Shown here: positions 24,656 to 33,800 of the stretch, one piece after another
Layout: every line of letters starts with the position of its first letter
Numbering within the stretch: position 1 is the first letter of the stretch
Source of the DNA: Prorocentrum cordatum
Taxonomy: Eukaryota; Sar; Dinophyceae; Prorocentrales; Prorocentraceae
Direction of reading: 5' to 3'
DNA: 64,000 nucleotides
NCBI GenBank assembly: GCA_963575745.1
Contig: CAUYUJ010014556.1
Location: 330,729 to 394,728 of the forward strand
Made by a program: the position numbers and the translations under genes
The notes under the pieces: generated by a model
Told to the model about the DNA's origin: nothing
Database searches by the model: none
The model's input: the letters and a program-made list of their open reading frames with translations, nothing else

Positions 24656-25057
24656 GTGCCCAAGGGGCTTAGTTTGAGCGGCCCGCGCGCGCAGTAGAGG
24701 GCACGCGTGCAACGCCGGGGCATTGTGTTCCGTCCTGTGTCCTCGAGGGCCAGTAGGTGCCGGCAGGAGTCGGGTTGCTGCGCACGGCGGGGTGTAGCAA
24801 CGCCAGTGGCATTCCCGAGCCGGGGGCGCACGCTTCACGCTGCGAGTGAAGTGTGCTGCGCTTCCCCGCCAGAGCCCGCAGTCCACTCCACGCGTACACG
24901 TGCCAGTCGTTCGCCAATTTCGTTGGCACGTTCGTCAGGAACTTATTCAAGAAGCTGTTCGTTCGCAAAGTTTGTGTACATTTTCGGCTACTACGCCATT
25001 CTACCTAATAACAAGTCTATGCAAAACTTTGCAAGCAGGAAGGTCCCATGACCTTGT

Positions 25058-25068
<11 letters not shown>
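24656..25068 (+). repeat. Right direct repeat (413 bp)
   Basis: Same sequence and orientation as the left copy, lacking the 20-base segment. It runs straight into a longer (GT)n and (GGT)n tract at 25061-25160. Confidence 0.9.
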
Positions 25069-25095
<27 letters not shown>

Positions 25096-25164
25096 GTGAT
25101 GGTGGTGGTGGTGGTGGTGGTGGTGGTGGTGGTGGTGGTGGTGGTGTGTGTGTGGGGGGTCGAA

Positions 25165-26440
25165 CTGATCGCGTCGGAAGCGACGTTGAAATCCTCCAGA
25201 TCCTGGGGCAGGCTAAGCAAGTGAGCCCGCCGCCAATCTGAGGTTCGGGCATCTCCAGGAAGGTGATACTCGCCGACTCGAGGAGCAGGGGCAGCTAAGA
25301 TGCCCTTCCAATAATAATGCGAACGCCACGAACGTTCGACAACCGATGCCGCCCAACCTTCTGTGACACATGCGCCCAAACAAAAAGCACAGCGCTGGTT
25401 GGCGAGAGCGCTCCCCGCGCATTACCCGTCGTCCAACCTTACTGGATTTGAAGCTAGGATATATCCCTCTAGAACTTCCAGGAATGACAGCGTCCATAGC
25501 AGATGCCCAGGCGAGGTGCGTCTTCTCGGTGGCCTTGCTCCAAATCGAATGCTGCAGAGAGATGCCCGACGACAGATTATCACGCGCGCGTGGCAGCGAC
25601 CTCTCACTCAAAAAGCTGCGCGGCGAAAAATCATGACCAGTGGCTTGCTCCAAAAAATGGGTCCGATGCAAATCGTGCCCCAGACAGGGTGGGACTGGGG
25701 GCTGCGCGCTGACGCCGCCGCAGTTCTTGCTCGACCGCGGTGCAAGTCTGAGGTGCGGCCAGTCACGCATGCGTCTTGAACGGGGGGGGGTCATGTTTAG
25801 CAGCGCGCAGGCAGTCAACAATCTCGCAGGATGCAGCCGCGTAGCCAATCAACGTGCCCCTCCCCTCCCCTGACTGCATGTAAACGCAACGCCTTCAGGT
25901 GGGATGGGGCGCGCGCGGGCGAGCCTGGGACAACCAGTCAAGTCGAGGCCGGTGATCGGAATATTGAAGTCTCCCATCAAGGCCCAGGGAACAGCCAGCG
26001 TGCCCACGAACCCAGAGATTTCACGCAACCGATCGATGTTCACCCCGCTTACGCCCAGGCCGTCATCAACATCGCACACACCTACAGCAAGGACGGCATG
26101 CTTGGTTTTCAACTGCAGAAGCACCCAATGGCTTACAGAGCCATGGCCCAGGAGGGCCGAACCCGACGACAGGAAACGCCTAAAAGACAATCCTCGTCTC
26201 ACTACAGCCCCTGCCTACCATGATGGGGACCCCCTCCAGGGGATGGGGTGGCAGGGGTGAAGTGGGGGTGCCACTTCGTCTGGTGGCGTTTCCTCTTAGC
26301 AAACCTGCAAGAAACAATCGGCATTCGATGTTCGCCTCCTGGGCAACAGAAAGTGAAACCGCGTCCCAACTAGTGATATTACAGAAACGCAACTCAACCG
26401 TGTGTGGCGCAGGCTGCAGGCGATGGCGGCTCTGGGGCCT
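25165..26440 (-). pseudogene. LINE A: APE-type endonuclease region
   Basis: LINE endonucleases of the EEP/APE family nick target DNA to prime reverse transcription. The 26608-26180 frame has FCNITSWDAVSL, resembling the first catalytic NxxSW segment. 26202-25849 has WALMGDFNIPITGLDL, a clear GDFN motif. The final S-D-H element is not cleanly placed. 25379-25165 continues into an endonuclease-RT linker (YYWKGILAAP, then HLLSLPQDLEDF). Several frame changes are needed, so it is inactive as assembled. Confidence 0.6.
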
Positions 26441-26479
26441 CGGCCTCACTTCGCCTTCCGCGCCGCAAACTTCACGACC

Positions 26480-27905
26480 TTCAGGTGGGCTGGGAAGACC
26501 GCGCCCCTCCGCCTGCTGCGCCAGCACCTGCACCGACAGCTCCTTCGACGGGTGCGTGAACTCCTCCAGCTGCGGGTCCAGCGCCAGGGACAGGGATCGC
26601 AAGGGCATCTTTTGGCTGGGGTTGCTGCAACATGCGGTTGAAGGAAGCCGCCGCGTCGGGCCGCGCGACCCGAGCTATCTTGGCAGCCTTCTGGTTCGCC
26701 TGTTTGCATAGCAACTCCTCCAAACGATCGCGTTCTGACTGACGCAGCGGCTTCTCAATGGCTCGCTTCTTGAGTTCACGCAACTCGCCGAGGCGCTCAG
26801 CACCCATATCAGAATCAACGTCAGACAGATCATCATCTTCCCGTGCCGCGCGCAACTGCTGCGCCGCCTGCCAGAACTCATCTTGCTGGTCGTGCAGCTG
26901 ACACCATGCACGTAGTTCAGGCTCACCCATGGTGCCCAGGTTTGGCGGAGGCTGCGGCATGGCGCCAGCGGCGCCCGCGCGGCCCTCGCCACCAGCAGCA
27001 CGAGCATGTCCATGAGCGGGGGCAGCCTGCGGAACTGTGCCTCCTCCAGCATGCTCGACCCCAGGCGCGGCTGCCGCAGGTTCACGCCGGCAAGCAGCAA
27101 CCGCCTCCTCTGCCACGCGCCGCTCCTCACGCCGACACTCCTCACGATGCGCGTCGGGGGAGAACAGCTGCTTGGCCTCCTGAGCTGCTCTCGTCTCCTG
27201 CTGGCATTCGGCAAGGCCTGCCGCAGCGGCAGCATGGGCAGCCTCCGCCTGTTGAAGAGCATCTCGATACTTGACAACGCCCGCGAAGCGGGCCTCCACT
27301 TCGGTTTGGGCAATGCGCTCTGCCCGCGCTGCTCCTCGACATCCTTGGACAGCTCTGCCTGGCGAACCGCCACCTTCGTATCCATCTCGTTGGCGCTGGC
27401 AGGCTCTGGCGGCGCCTCCGCCTGAGCCCCCGCGGCGGCAGCCTCGGAGGGTCGCAGCCATGGCAGGGTGCTGGGCGGCCAGGGCACTGAGCTGCTGCGC
27501 GAGATCCGCAGCCTGCCCAGCCTGCACACTGCCGCCTGTTGCTGTCGCCTGGCCCCCTCATGTGCGGTAGCTGCCTCCGCACTTTGAACAGCGCCAATTG
27601 CCGTGTCGGTCGTGCCCCCAATGGCCACAGGCAACGCACTGCGAGTAGGCTCCACCGCCACGTGGGCGACCTCCGCCGCGATCGCCACAAGCACCATCAC
27701 CGCGCTGGCCACGGCCAGCAGCACGCCATGGGGCACGATACCGCCAAGCCATCGCTCTCGATGCCTGGCAGTGAGGGAACTGATGCCTCCTGCAGGAGCT
27801 CACGAAACGGGGCAGTGGCCTCGGATCAGTGCGGACTGATCGGGCCAAAAAACAACTGAAACCAAACCGCGGACTAGCGGTGCCCACGTGTTCCCCAGTG
27901 GACCA
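26480..27905 (-). pseudogene. LINE A: zinc-finger and coiled-coil ORF1-like region
   Basis: The first frame (27911-27558) ends in CVACGHWGHDRHGNWRCSKC, a Cx2C-x14-Cx2C zinc motif. The next frame (27527-26481) is Ala/Glu/Gln/Arg-rich with long helical, coiled-coil-like stretches (YRDALQQAEAAHAAAAAGL; RLGELRELKKRAIEK). Such a zinc/coiled-coil protein upstream of the endonuclease fits an RNA-binding LINE ORF1 or Pol N-terminus. A frameshift lies between the two parts, near 27.53-27.56 kb. The leader relic sits just upstream, so this is the 5' part of the mRNA. Confidence 0.5.
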
Positions 27906-27911
27906 AGGCAT

Positions 27912-27933
27912 CTTGAGCCAAAATGGATACGCC
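27912..27933 (-). other. Dinoflagellate spliced-leader relic
   Basis: The plus strand reads CTTGAGCCAAAATGGATACG followed by CC. Its complement matches the 22-nt dinoflagellate leader DCCGTAGCCATTTTGGCTCAAG at 20 of 22 positions (mismatches at leader positions 2 and 7). It lies at the 5' end of LINE A, implying that the element was copied from a trans-spliced mRNA. Bases 27934-27995 are unique. Confidence 0.85.
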
Positions 27934-27995
27934 AGGTTGGGAAGGGGTGGCGGGGGGATAATGGGAAGGAGGGCTGGGTGATTCGTAGACTTGTG

Positions 27996-28038
27996 TGTAT
28001 ATATATATATATATCACATGTATACACATTTATATATG

Positions 28039-28086
<48 letters not shown>

Positions 28087-28089
28087 ATT
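27996..28089. repeat. (AT)n microsatellite at the left edge of element I
   Basis: AT/TA dinucleotides abut the B2 repeat of element I. A shorter ATATATATATA tract follows the other end of the element at 41612, so element I looks inserted into one AT microsatellite. Confidence 0.9.
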
Positions 28090-28177
28090 ATTCCCCTCCT
28101 AGCCCCGTTAACTGAACAGAAGGAGGGGGGGCCATATTTTGGCGACGACCGCGAGCACAGCCGCAGGCTCTCCGCCC
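28090..28177 (-). repeat. Element I split direct repeat B2
   Basis: 88 bp, identical to 28331-28418. It is the outer 3' end of the element and starts (plus strand) ATTCCCCTCCTAGCCCCG right after the AT tract. A 42-bp spacer (28178-28219) separates it from A2. Confidence 0.95.
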
Positions 28178-28219
28178 CGTCCAAAAGACGGGGGAACAGA
28201 GTTGTGGGGTGGGAGGTGG

Positions 28220-28329
28220 AAAAAGCGCCGCTTAACCCAAACAGCTGCGGGAGCAGGGAGGAGGAGGGGCGACAGAGCACTACGGCCAGGGGGGAATAAA
28301 ACCGTTTAGGCGCATGCCAAAGGAAACCA
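28220..28329 (-). repeat. Element I split direct repeat A2
   Basis: About 110 bp, a near-identical copy of A1 (41503-41611), from AAAAAGC to GAAACCA on the plus strand. It abuts B1, so the A2/B1 junction has the same arrangement as would joined element ends. Confidence 0.95.
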
Positions 28330-28330
28330 T

Positions 28331-28418
28331 ATTCCCCTCCTAGCCCCGTTAACTGAACAGAAGGAGGGGGGGCCATATTTTGGCGACGACCGCGAGCACA
28401 GCCGCAGGCTCTCCGCCC
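28331..28418 (-). repeat. Element I split direct repeat B1
   Basis: 88 bp, identical to B2, with one base between it and A2. Between B1 and the recombinase stop codon, 28419-29104 is GC-rich non-coding DNA without a recognisable gene. Confidence 0.95.
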
Positions 28419-29104
28419 ACGCCCGTCCCGGGCCGCTCCCCAGGGGGATCGCCCTAACGGCGCCCACCCTCCCTCCAAACAAAGATGGCCCTAGGGGTCC
28501 GCCAATGAGACAGAGGAGGGGCGAGGGGCAGGGAGCCGGAGAGGAGGAAGGAAGGCGGGCCCGCCATCACCCCGCGCAAAACCCTGGGTGCCAAGCGCAC
28601 TAATCAGCGCGGCACCGCAACTAGCTGCAGCTGCAGAGGGGTAACGCGAATGCTGGAAACAGTATTGCAAAAAAACAGAATCCGCCCCTCCGGGGGGCAC
28701 TGCGGGGCGGGGCTGCGGAAGGCCAACTCCCCGGGCGCGCAGGGTCACCACTGCGGCGCGCCGGATCCAGCACCGTACCAACCGTTCCCACCGCAGCTCT
28801 TCCGCTCCCCGGAGGGGGGCCTTCCACGGGTTACATCAACTGGGCGCCGTCAAAACCGGCGGGTTCCCCCAGATTGGAGCCCGAGGGGTTCGCAAGGCCG
28901 CAAGCTTGGTGCCAGCTGCTTGCGGGAAAAACAGGCATACGGTGAGGGGGCAGCACCCCTCCGCTTACTCATGCTACGGCCAGCCAGCCATGGCTTCCAC
29001 GGGCATCCCCCCTCCCCAGCTTACCGTCCCGCCAACCGGGTGGGGCTGGGAAGGGGGCCCGCGCGGCAGGGGGGCAACGCTGCTCCCGCCGGGGCGCCTC
29101 CGGG

Positions 29105-30811
29105 TCAGCTGCGCGCGTGGTATTCTTGCGGGGGCTCCTCCCGGAACTTGACCCGCCTCCCTCCCTTCTCGGGTGGGGTCTGCCCCAAGCGGTTCGAGCT
29201 TCCCAAGGTGAGGTTGTAGTTCTGGGCGGACATCGCCTCCGAGAGGCCCTTCTGGGGTTCGTGCGCATCCCAGGGGTACGCGTGGAAGGCACCCGACCCC
29301 CACCTCCCGAACCGCTTGAGCCGCTCCAGGTCTGGTATGGCGTGGTACATAGCCGTGGCGCCTCCGATCCTCAGGGAGTGGCTCCCGATGTGCGAGGGAT
29401 GTATCCCCACCGCCTTCGCCGCCTGGCCCAAGAGGTCGGTGATGTCCTTCCGCCGGATGGGGTTCCCATCCCCGTCTCGGAAGAGAGGGGGGTCTCCCTC
29501 CGAGGTCCACCGCTGGGGCGCCAGCCTCTCCAGCTCGGCGAGGGCTCCGACAGGGCAAAGGGGATTGCCCGTGGCGTAGTGGCTGCGGCAGCATCCGAAA
29601 TTGTACTGGTCGGTCTTGCTCCCCTTGATGTAGATAACCACCTCGTCCGCGGACGCGAAGGTGGGGCAGACCGCGCCCTCCCTCCTCGGGGTGACATCCC
29701 TCCCGAAGAGGACCCGCTCCGCCGCCCAATCCCTACCCCCGGAGGTGTCGGCGAGGTACTCGGAGGCGCGCAGCATAAAGAAGAAGGCGGTGGTGAGGGC
29801 GGCCCAGGCGGCCGCGTCTCCTACCCTCCCGGTGTCCAACCTCCCCTTTAGCCAGCGCATCATCTCAATGGTGACAGGGTACTTCCGGTTCTGCTTGGCG
29901 CCCATCCTCCGTAGTCCCCCCAGCGCCAGCGCGAGCCTGGGGGCCAGCTCCAGAGGGTCCGGGTATCCCGCCGCGATATGGTAGTGGCGGACCGCCATCA
30001 GCCTTCCCCGGATCGCCCCCTCCGAGCGGTGCTGGACATGGGCCAGGTGGACGATCCAGTCCAGGAGCACGTCCTCATCCTGCCGCCGGCCCTCCCTCCC
30101 CAGGCCCGGGAGGAGCGGGCTCCCGCCGCTGGCTTTGATGAAAAGGCACCACTGCCTCCACGCAACGGCGTATGAGGTGCGTGCCCCCTTCGCGAGGTTC
30201 CCGAAGATGAGGCTGCCCCGTAGGCGCTCCCTCTCGTCCGCCAGGTGGCCTCCCCCAATCTGAGGTTGATCCCCCTCCGCCGTCAGCAGAGGGCACTGGG
30301 GCTCCGCCTGGGTCTGGGGTTTCCGGCCGCGGGGCGCCGCCGTGAGCGTCCCCATGACCTCCTCCTCCTCCTCCTGGGCGAGGCGCCTCAGGCGCGGGCT
30401 CCTTGCCCCCCTCTCGGTCCACGTCGTCCCCGTCGGGGGGGCGGTGCTGGAGGGGGCGAGGGAGTCCCCAGTCACCCGCGCCCGGGGCCCCAGCAAAGGG
30501 GGGGCGGGCCCCGCCAAGTGGGGGCCGCCCAGCAGGCCTGCACCTCCGCTCTGCGGGATCCCTCCGGGTGGTCCTCCAGCCCGGGCCCCGCGGGCCTCTC
30601 GGAGCCACCGCTCGTAAGCAGTCCGGGGGTCCTCGGGGTTAGCCTTCCAGGCGTTGAACCACGTCGCGTTGGCCGCGGCCATGAAGTCCTCATCAGGATC
30701 TCGGCGCACCCCTGCCCGGGCCCCCTCCGCGAGGAGGCCCTCCCTCGCGCCGGCCGCTGCCCACAGCACTTGGTGTGCGGAGACGGGCGGCATGGAGCGG
30801 GCGGCACCCAT
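29105..30811 (-). CDS. Element I tyrosine recombinase
   Basis: Integrates the circular DNA copy of the element by site-specific recombination through a 3'-phosphotyrosine. The frame is open from 30820, but the first ATG is at 30811-30809, 13 bases past the Pol stop; I number from the open-frame start. About 200 residues of Gly/Pro-rich N-terminal extension precede a helical core-binding domain (about 203-310, TSYAVAWRQWCLFIKASGG) and the catalytic domain (about 315-530). Catalytic set: R351 in FFFMLRASEYL, K402 in KGSKTDQYN, H481 and R484 in SHSLRIGGATA, the GRW box at 505-507 and nucleophile Y515 (AFHAYPW). The frame is unbroken. Element II carries a homologue. Confidence 0.92.
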   Translation of the reverse strand: MGAARSMPPVSAHQVLWAAAGAREGLLAEGARAGVRRDPDEDFMAAANATWFNAWKANPEDPRTAYERWLREARGARAGGPPGGIPQSGGAGLLGGPHLAGPAPPLLGPRARVTGDSLAPSSTAPPTGTTWTERGARSPRLRRLAQEEEEEVMGTLTAAPRGRKPQTQAEPQCPLLTAEGDQPQIGGGHLADERERLRGSLIFGNLAKGARTSYAVAWRQWCLFIKASGGSPLLPGLGREGRRQDEDVLLDWIVHLAHVQHRSEGAIRGRLMAVRHYHIAAGYPDPLELAPRLALALGGLRRMGAKQNRKYPVTIEMMRWLKGRLDTGRVGDAAAWAALTTAFFFMLRASEYLADTSGGRDWAAERVLFGRDVTPRREGAVCPTFASADEVVIYIKGSKTDQYNFGCCRSHYATGNPLCPVGALAELERLAPQRWTSEGDPPLFRDGDGNPIRRKDITDLLGQAAKAVGIHPSHIGSHSLRIGGATAMYHAIPDLERLKRFGRWGSGAFHAYPWDAHEPQKGLSEAMSAQNYNLTLGSSNRLGQTPPEKGGRRVKFREEPPQEYHARS

Positions 30812-30824
30812 GAGGAGCACCTCC

Positions 30825-33800
30825 TCAGGGACCCCCGCTCGGGTTCCCTCCCGCCAATCGTGAAGGAGGCCCCCGGAAATCTGCCAGGCCTCCTTGGGAT
30901 CGAAGCGCCTCGCCCGAGGGGTGCCATCCCCCCGCGTCTTCCAATAGCGCGGGGTAGTGCCCGGAGACCTCGTCAGGGTGCCAGAGTGGGTAGTCGGGCC
31001 CGCTGCTCATCGGGCTAAGGATGACCCTGACGCCCCCCTCCGACTCCCGGGTGCTCTTCCAGGTCCCGGCCGCCTGGAGGGCGGTGGGGCGCCCTCCCTC
31101 CCCGCGGTCGGCCCTCTCAGGGACCTTGAAGTGGCGCCAGTGGGCCCTCCCCTCCTCCCCCTGCATGTAGAGCTCCGGAGGGGCCGCCTCGGGCGTCAAC
31201 AGGGCGCTGCTGAGGTTCAGTGGGGCCAATCGCTCGCCCCGCCGCAGGAGTGCGAGTGCGGCGCTCCCCCACGTCCCCCCGTCTCTCCAGGCAAGGAGGA
31301 GGCGGCGCGACCTGGCGCACCGGTCCCCAAGGAGGTGGGTGTGCACCACGCTCTCCGCAGTGTCGTACCCACTCTCCTGCAAGACCTCGCGGGCTCCCCC
31401 CAGATCCTGGTCCAGAGGTCCGTCCAGCACGACGAGGGTGGCGGCGTGGGAGAGCGCGTGCCGCACGAAGTAGAGGGCCTCTCGGCCGGTGGGGTCGCTG
31501 CCACTGGAGCAGGTGACCCAAGTCTCCTTCACCGCGGTCCTGGCCCGCCCGGCCCGGTCGGCCACGAGTCGATTCTGGTGGACCTCCCACCAGGGGTGGC
31601 TCACGGCTGAACCGGGATTGGGGGTGGTGGCTCCGATCCGTGCCCCCATCTCTCCGGCCACCCGGCAGTAGGGGGAGAGGGTCGCACGCCACTCGAAGAC
31701 CTGCGCCCCGGCCAAGGGTCCGGCGGGCGGTCCCCGCGCCCGGCGGCGCTCCACCAGCTGGTAAGCCAGCCGGCGTCCCTCCTCCGAGTCTCCAGGGAGG
31801 GCCAAAGGGCGGCCTTTCTCCGCCCCCGCGAGCACTTCCCTCCAGGGTCCCTTGAGGTCGATCTCCTCCAAGCCGAGGCGGTTCATCTCCTCCTGGACTA
31901 CGCTCTTCGTCTCCCGGGAGATGAGGTCCATGCTGCTGTTGTGCTTGGTCCAGATTCCCGCCGTAACCGTGTGGAACCCGTAGCGGGTCTCCAGGAGCTG
32001 GAGGAGGCGCAGTCCGTAGCGGGCGAGGCGGTTCTTCGCCGTCCGCTTGTTGAGCCAGATCTCCGTGTTGGTGTTGTCCGTGACGTAGAGGACCAGGCGC
32101 CCCTCCCATCTCGGGGCCTGGGCCACCGCGAGCACCAGGAAGGTAAACAGCTCGCAGATGGCGATGATGTCGGCTCCCTCCCCAAAAACCGCGTGGAACG
32201 GCTCCATGACCTCCTTGACATCCATGACCCCGTACACCCCGTTTGACCAGTCGGCGGCCCCCACCCGGGTCTCGGTGGCGCCCCCTCCTGTCCAGACCAG
32301 CTCCTCCATTCCGCCGGGGAGGGCGCGCCGCTCCTGGGGTTGGAGGACCCCCTTCAAGCCTGTGTTAAAGTGGGTGGTCCAGGCCTGGGGCGCTCCCGCG
32401 TAGAGGCGGAAAACTTCCAGCGCCTCCCACCACTCGTCCCACGCGTCCTTCTCCCTCCCCTCGCTGCTCTCCTTGATCTTGACCCAAACCCCAGCCGGGT
32501 CCGCAGTGCGGAGGAGCCGGTCTACCGCCCCCAACTCGGGGCGGAGGGGGGGGCAGGTGATGGCCGCGAAATTGAGGGTGCCGCGGAGGACCTGGACATC
32601 CTTCAGGGCAACCTGGGTGTTCCCCGTGTCGTAGGCCGGGTCGCTCAGCAGGATCCGGATCTTGTTGACCTTCTCCTCGGGGAGCCGCAGGGTCTCCTCC
32701 TCCGTGTTCACGTGGGCCCCCCCAGCAGATCTGGTCCACGCGGAACTCTCCCTCCTCGTCCTTCTTCTCCGCGTTGATCGCAAGAGGCCCGAATACTCTA
32801 CGGGCCCCCTCCTCGGCCAGCCTGGCGGCCATCCAGGGGCGCCGTCCCAGGAGGGGCTCGATGAGGACGTCGTCGCCCATGAGGAGGTGCGAGTGGTGGG
32901 GCACGTCGTCGTGCCATCCTGGGTCGGCCGGCCGGTGGTGGTCATGGTGCTGCTTCAGGGCCGTCCCGAAGGCCATGTACTCCCCCGGGCCCCCGATCCA
33001 CCCGAAAGTGAGGACGAGGTAGATGGCCACCAGGTTGCCCTCCATCCCGACCACCTTGCCAGGGAGCTCCGTGGCGAACATGCCGGCATCCTCCGCCCGT
33101 AACCAGATCCAGCGGAAGGCCTCCGCTATGTCCCGCTTGGCGATCAGGATTTTTACCCCCGGGTGCCGCTCCTTCCACCAGGTGATCTCCCTCGCCAGTC
33201 CCCGATGGCGGGGCTGCAAGGCTGGGGGGTGGAGGTACTTGTGCCCCGTCTCGTTCATCGCCCTCTGGTCGTGGATGAACCTTCCTTCCTCCGAGATCGT
33301 GCGGTCGGGGTTCATCTTCGGCACCCTTCCCCAGGGGGAGGAGAGGACCCCGCTTAGGTAAGGTTCCGAGTCCTTTCCGCAGAGGAGGACCCTCCTCCTC
33401 TTGGCGTCCTTCCACAACTTCTCCATCGCCTCCTCCATTTGCCCCTGCACGCTCATGTGCGGTTTGGAGGGGGCCCGAACCTGGGCCAGCGGTTGGCGGG
33501 CGGGAACCCCGCCCTTCACCATCTGGTGGAGGTAATCCCTGAGGTCGGGGTCGAGCAGCTCGCATAGCTCCTCCTTGAAGACCCCGTCCAGGTTGTTCCC
33601 CCACCGGCTCGTCCAGGCCTCTCGGTAGCAGTCGACTGCTTCCTTCCAGCCTCCCGCCGCCTGGACTAGGCCATCACCGAGTCGGGCCCCCTCCTTCGCA
33701 ACTTCGGGGGAGTACTTGGGGTTGTCCGCACAATGGGTGCACAGCTCCTGCGCCCAGTCCTGAGCGGTTCGGCCCGCTCTCCCCGGCGCCTGGTTCCCCG

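Larger units (their letters stand above)
21690..25165. mobile_element. Insertion with LTR-like direct repeats inside LINE A
   Basis: About 3.4 kb separate the LINE A endonuclease from its RT. The unit is bounded by two direct repeats (22021-22453 and 24656-25068). Outside each repeat lies GT and then GGT microsatellite. The 2.2-kb interior (22454-24655) has no recognisable coding domain but contains internal low-copy repeats: CCTAACAAC(G/A) blocks, GTCCAGGC(G/A)(T/G)TCGTCG blocks, and pyrimidine tracts. It could be a non-autonomous LTR-type element, since the repeats can be read as TG...CA, or an integrated duplication. Confidence 0.5.
18990..27933 (-). mobile_element. LINE A: decayed dinoflagellate LINE with RNase H
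   Basis: Reading right to left: a spliced-leader relic (27912-27933), a zinc-finger/coiled-coil ORF, an APE-type endonuclease, a foreign insertion (about 21.69-25.16 kb), reverse transcriptase, RNase H and a terminal Cys motif. Many frameshifts mean it is a pseudogene copy. The 3' end is not sharply defined; no poly-A tail is visible, and about 18.99 kb is where recognisable sequence ends. Confidence 0.75.

Noticed and set aside
27912-27933. Functional spliced-leader RNA gene
   Set aside because: The leader has mismatches, no splice donor GT or downstream Sm-site context, and abuts LINE coding sequence, so it is a relic.
29117-29851. Plus-strand ORFs opposite the recombinase and Pol
   Set aside because: These are mirror frames of GC-rich coding DNA; domain motifs occur only on the minus strand.
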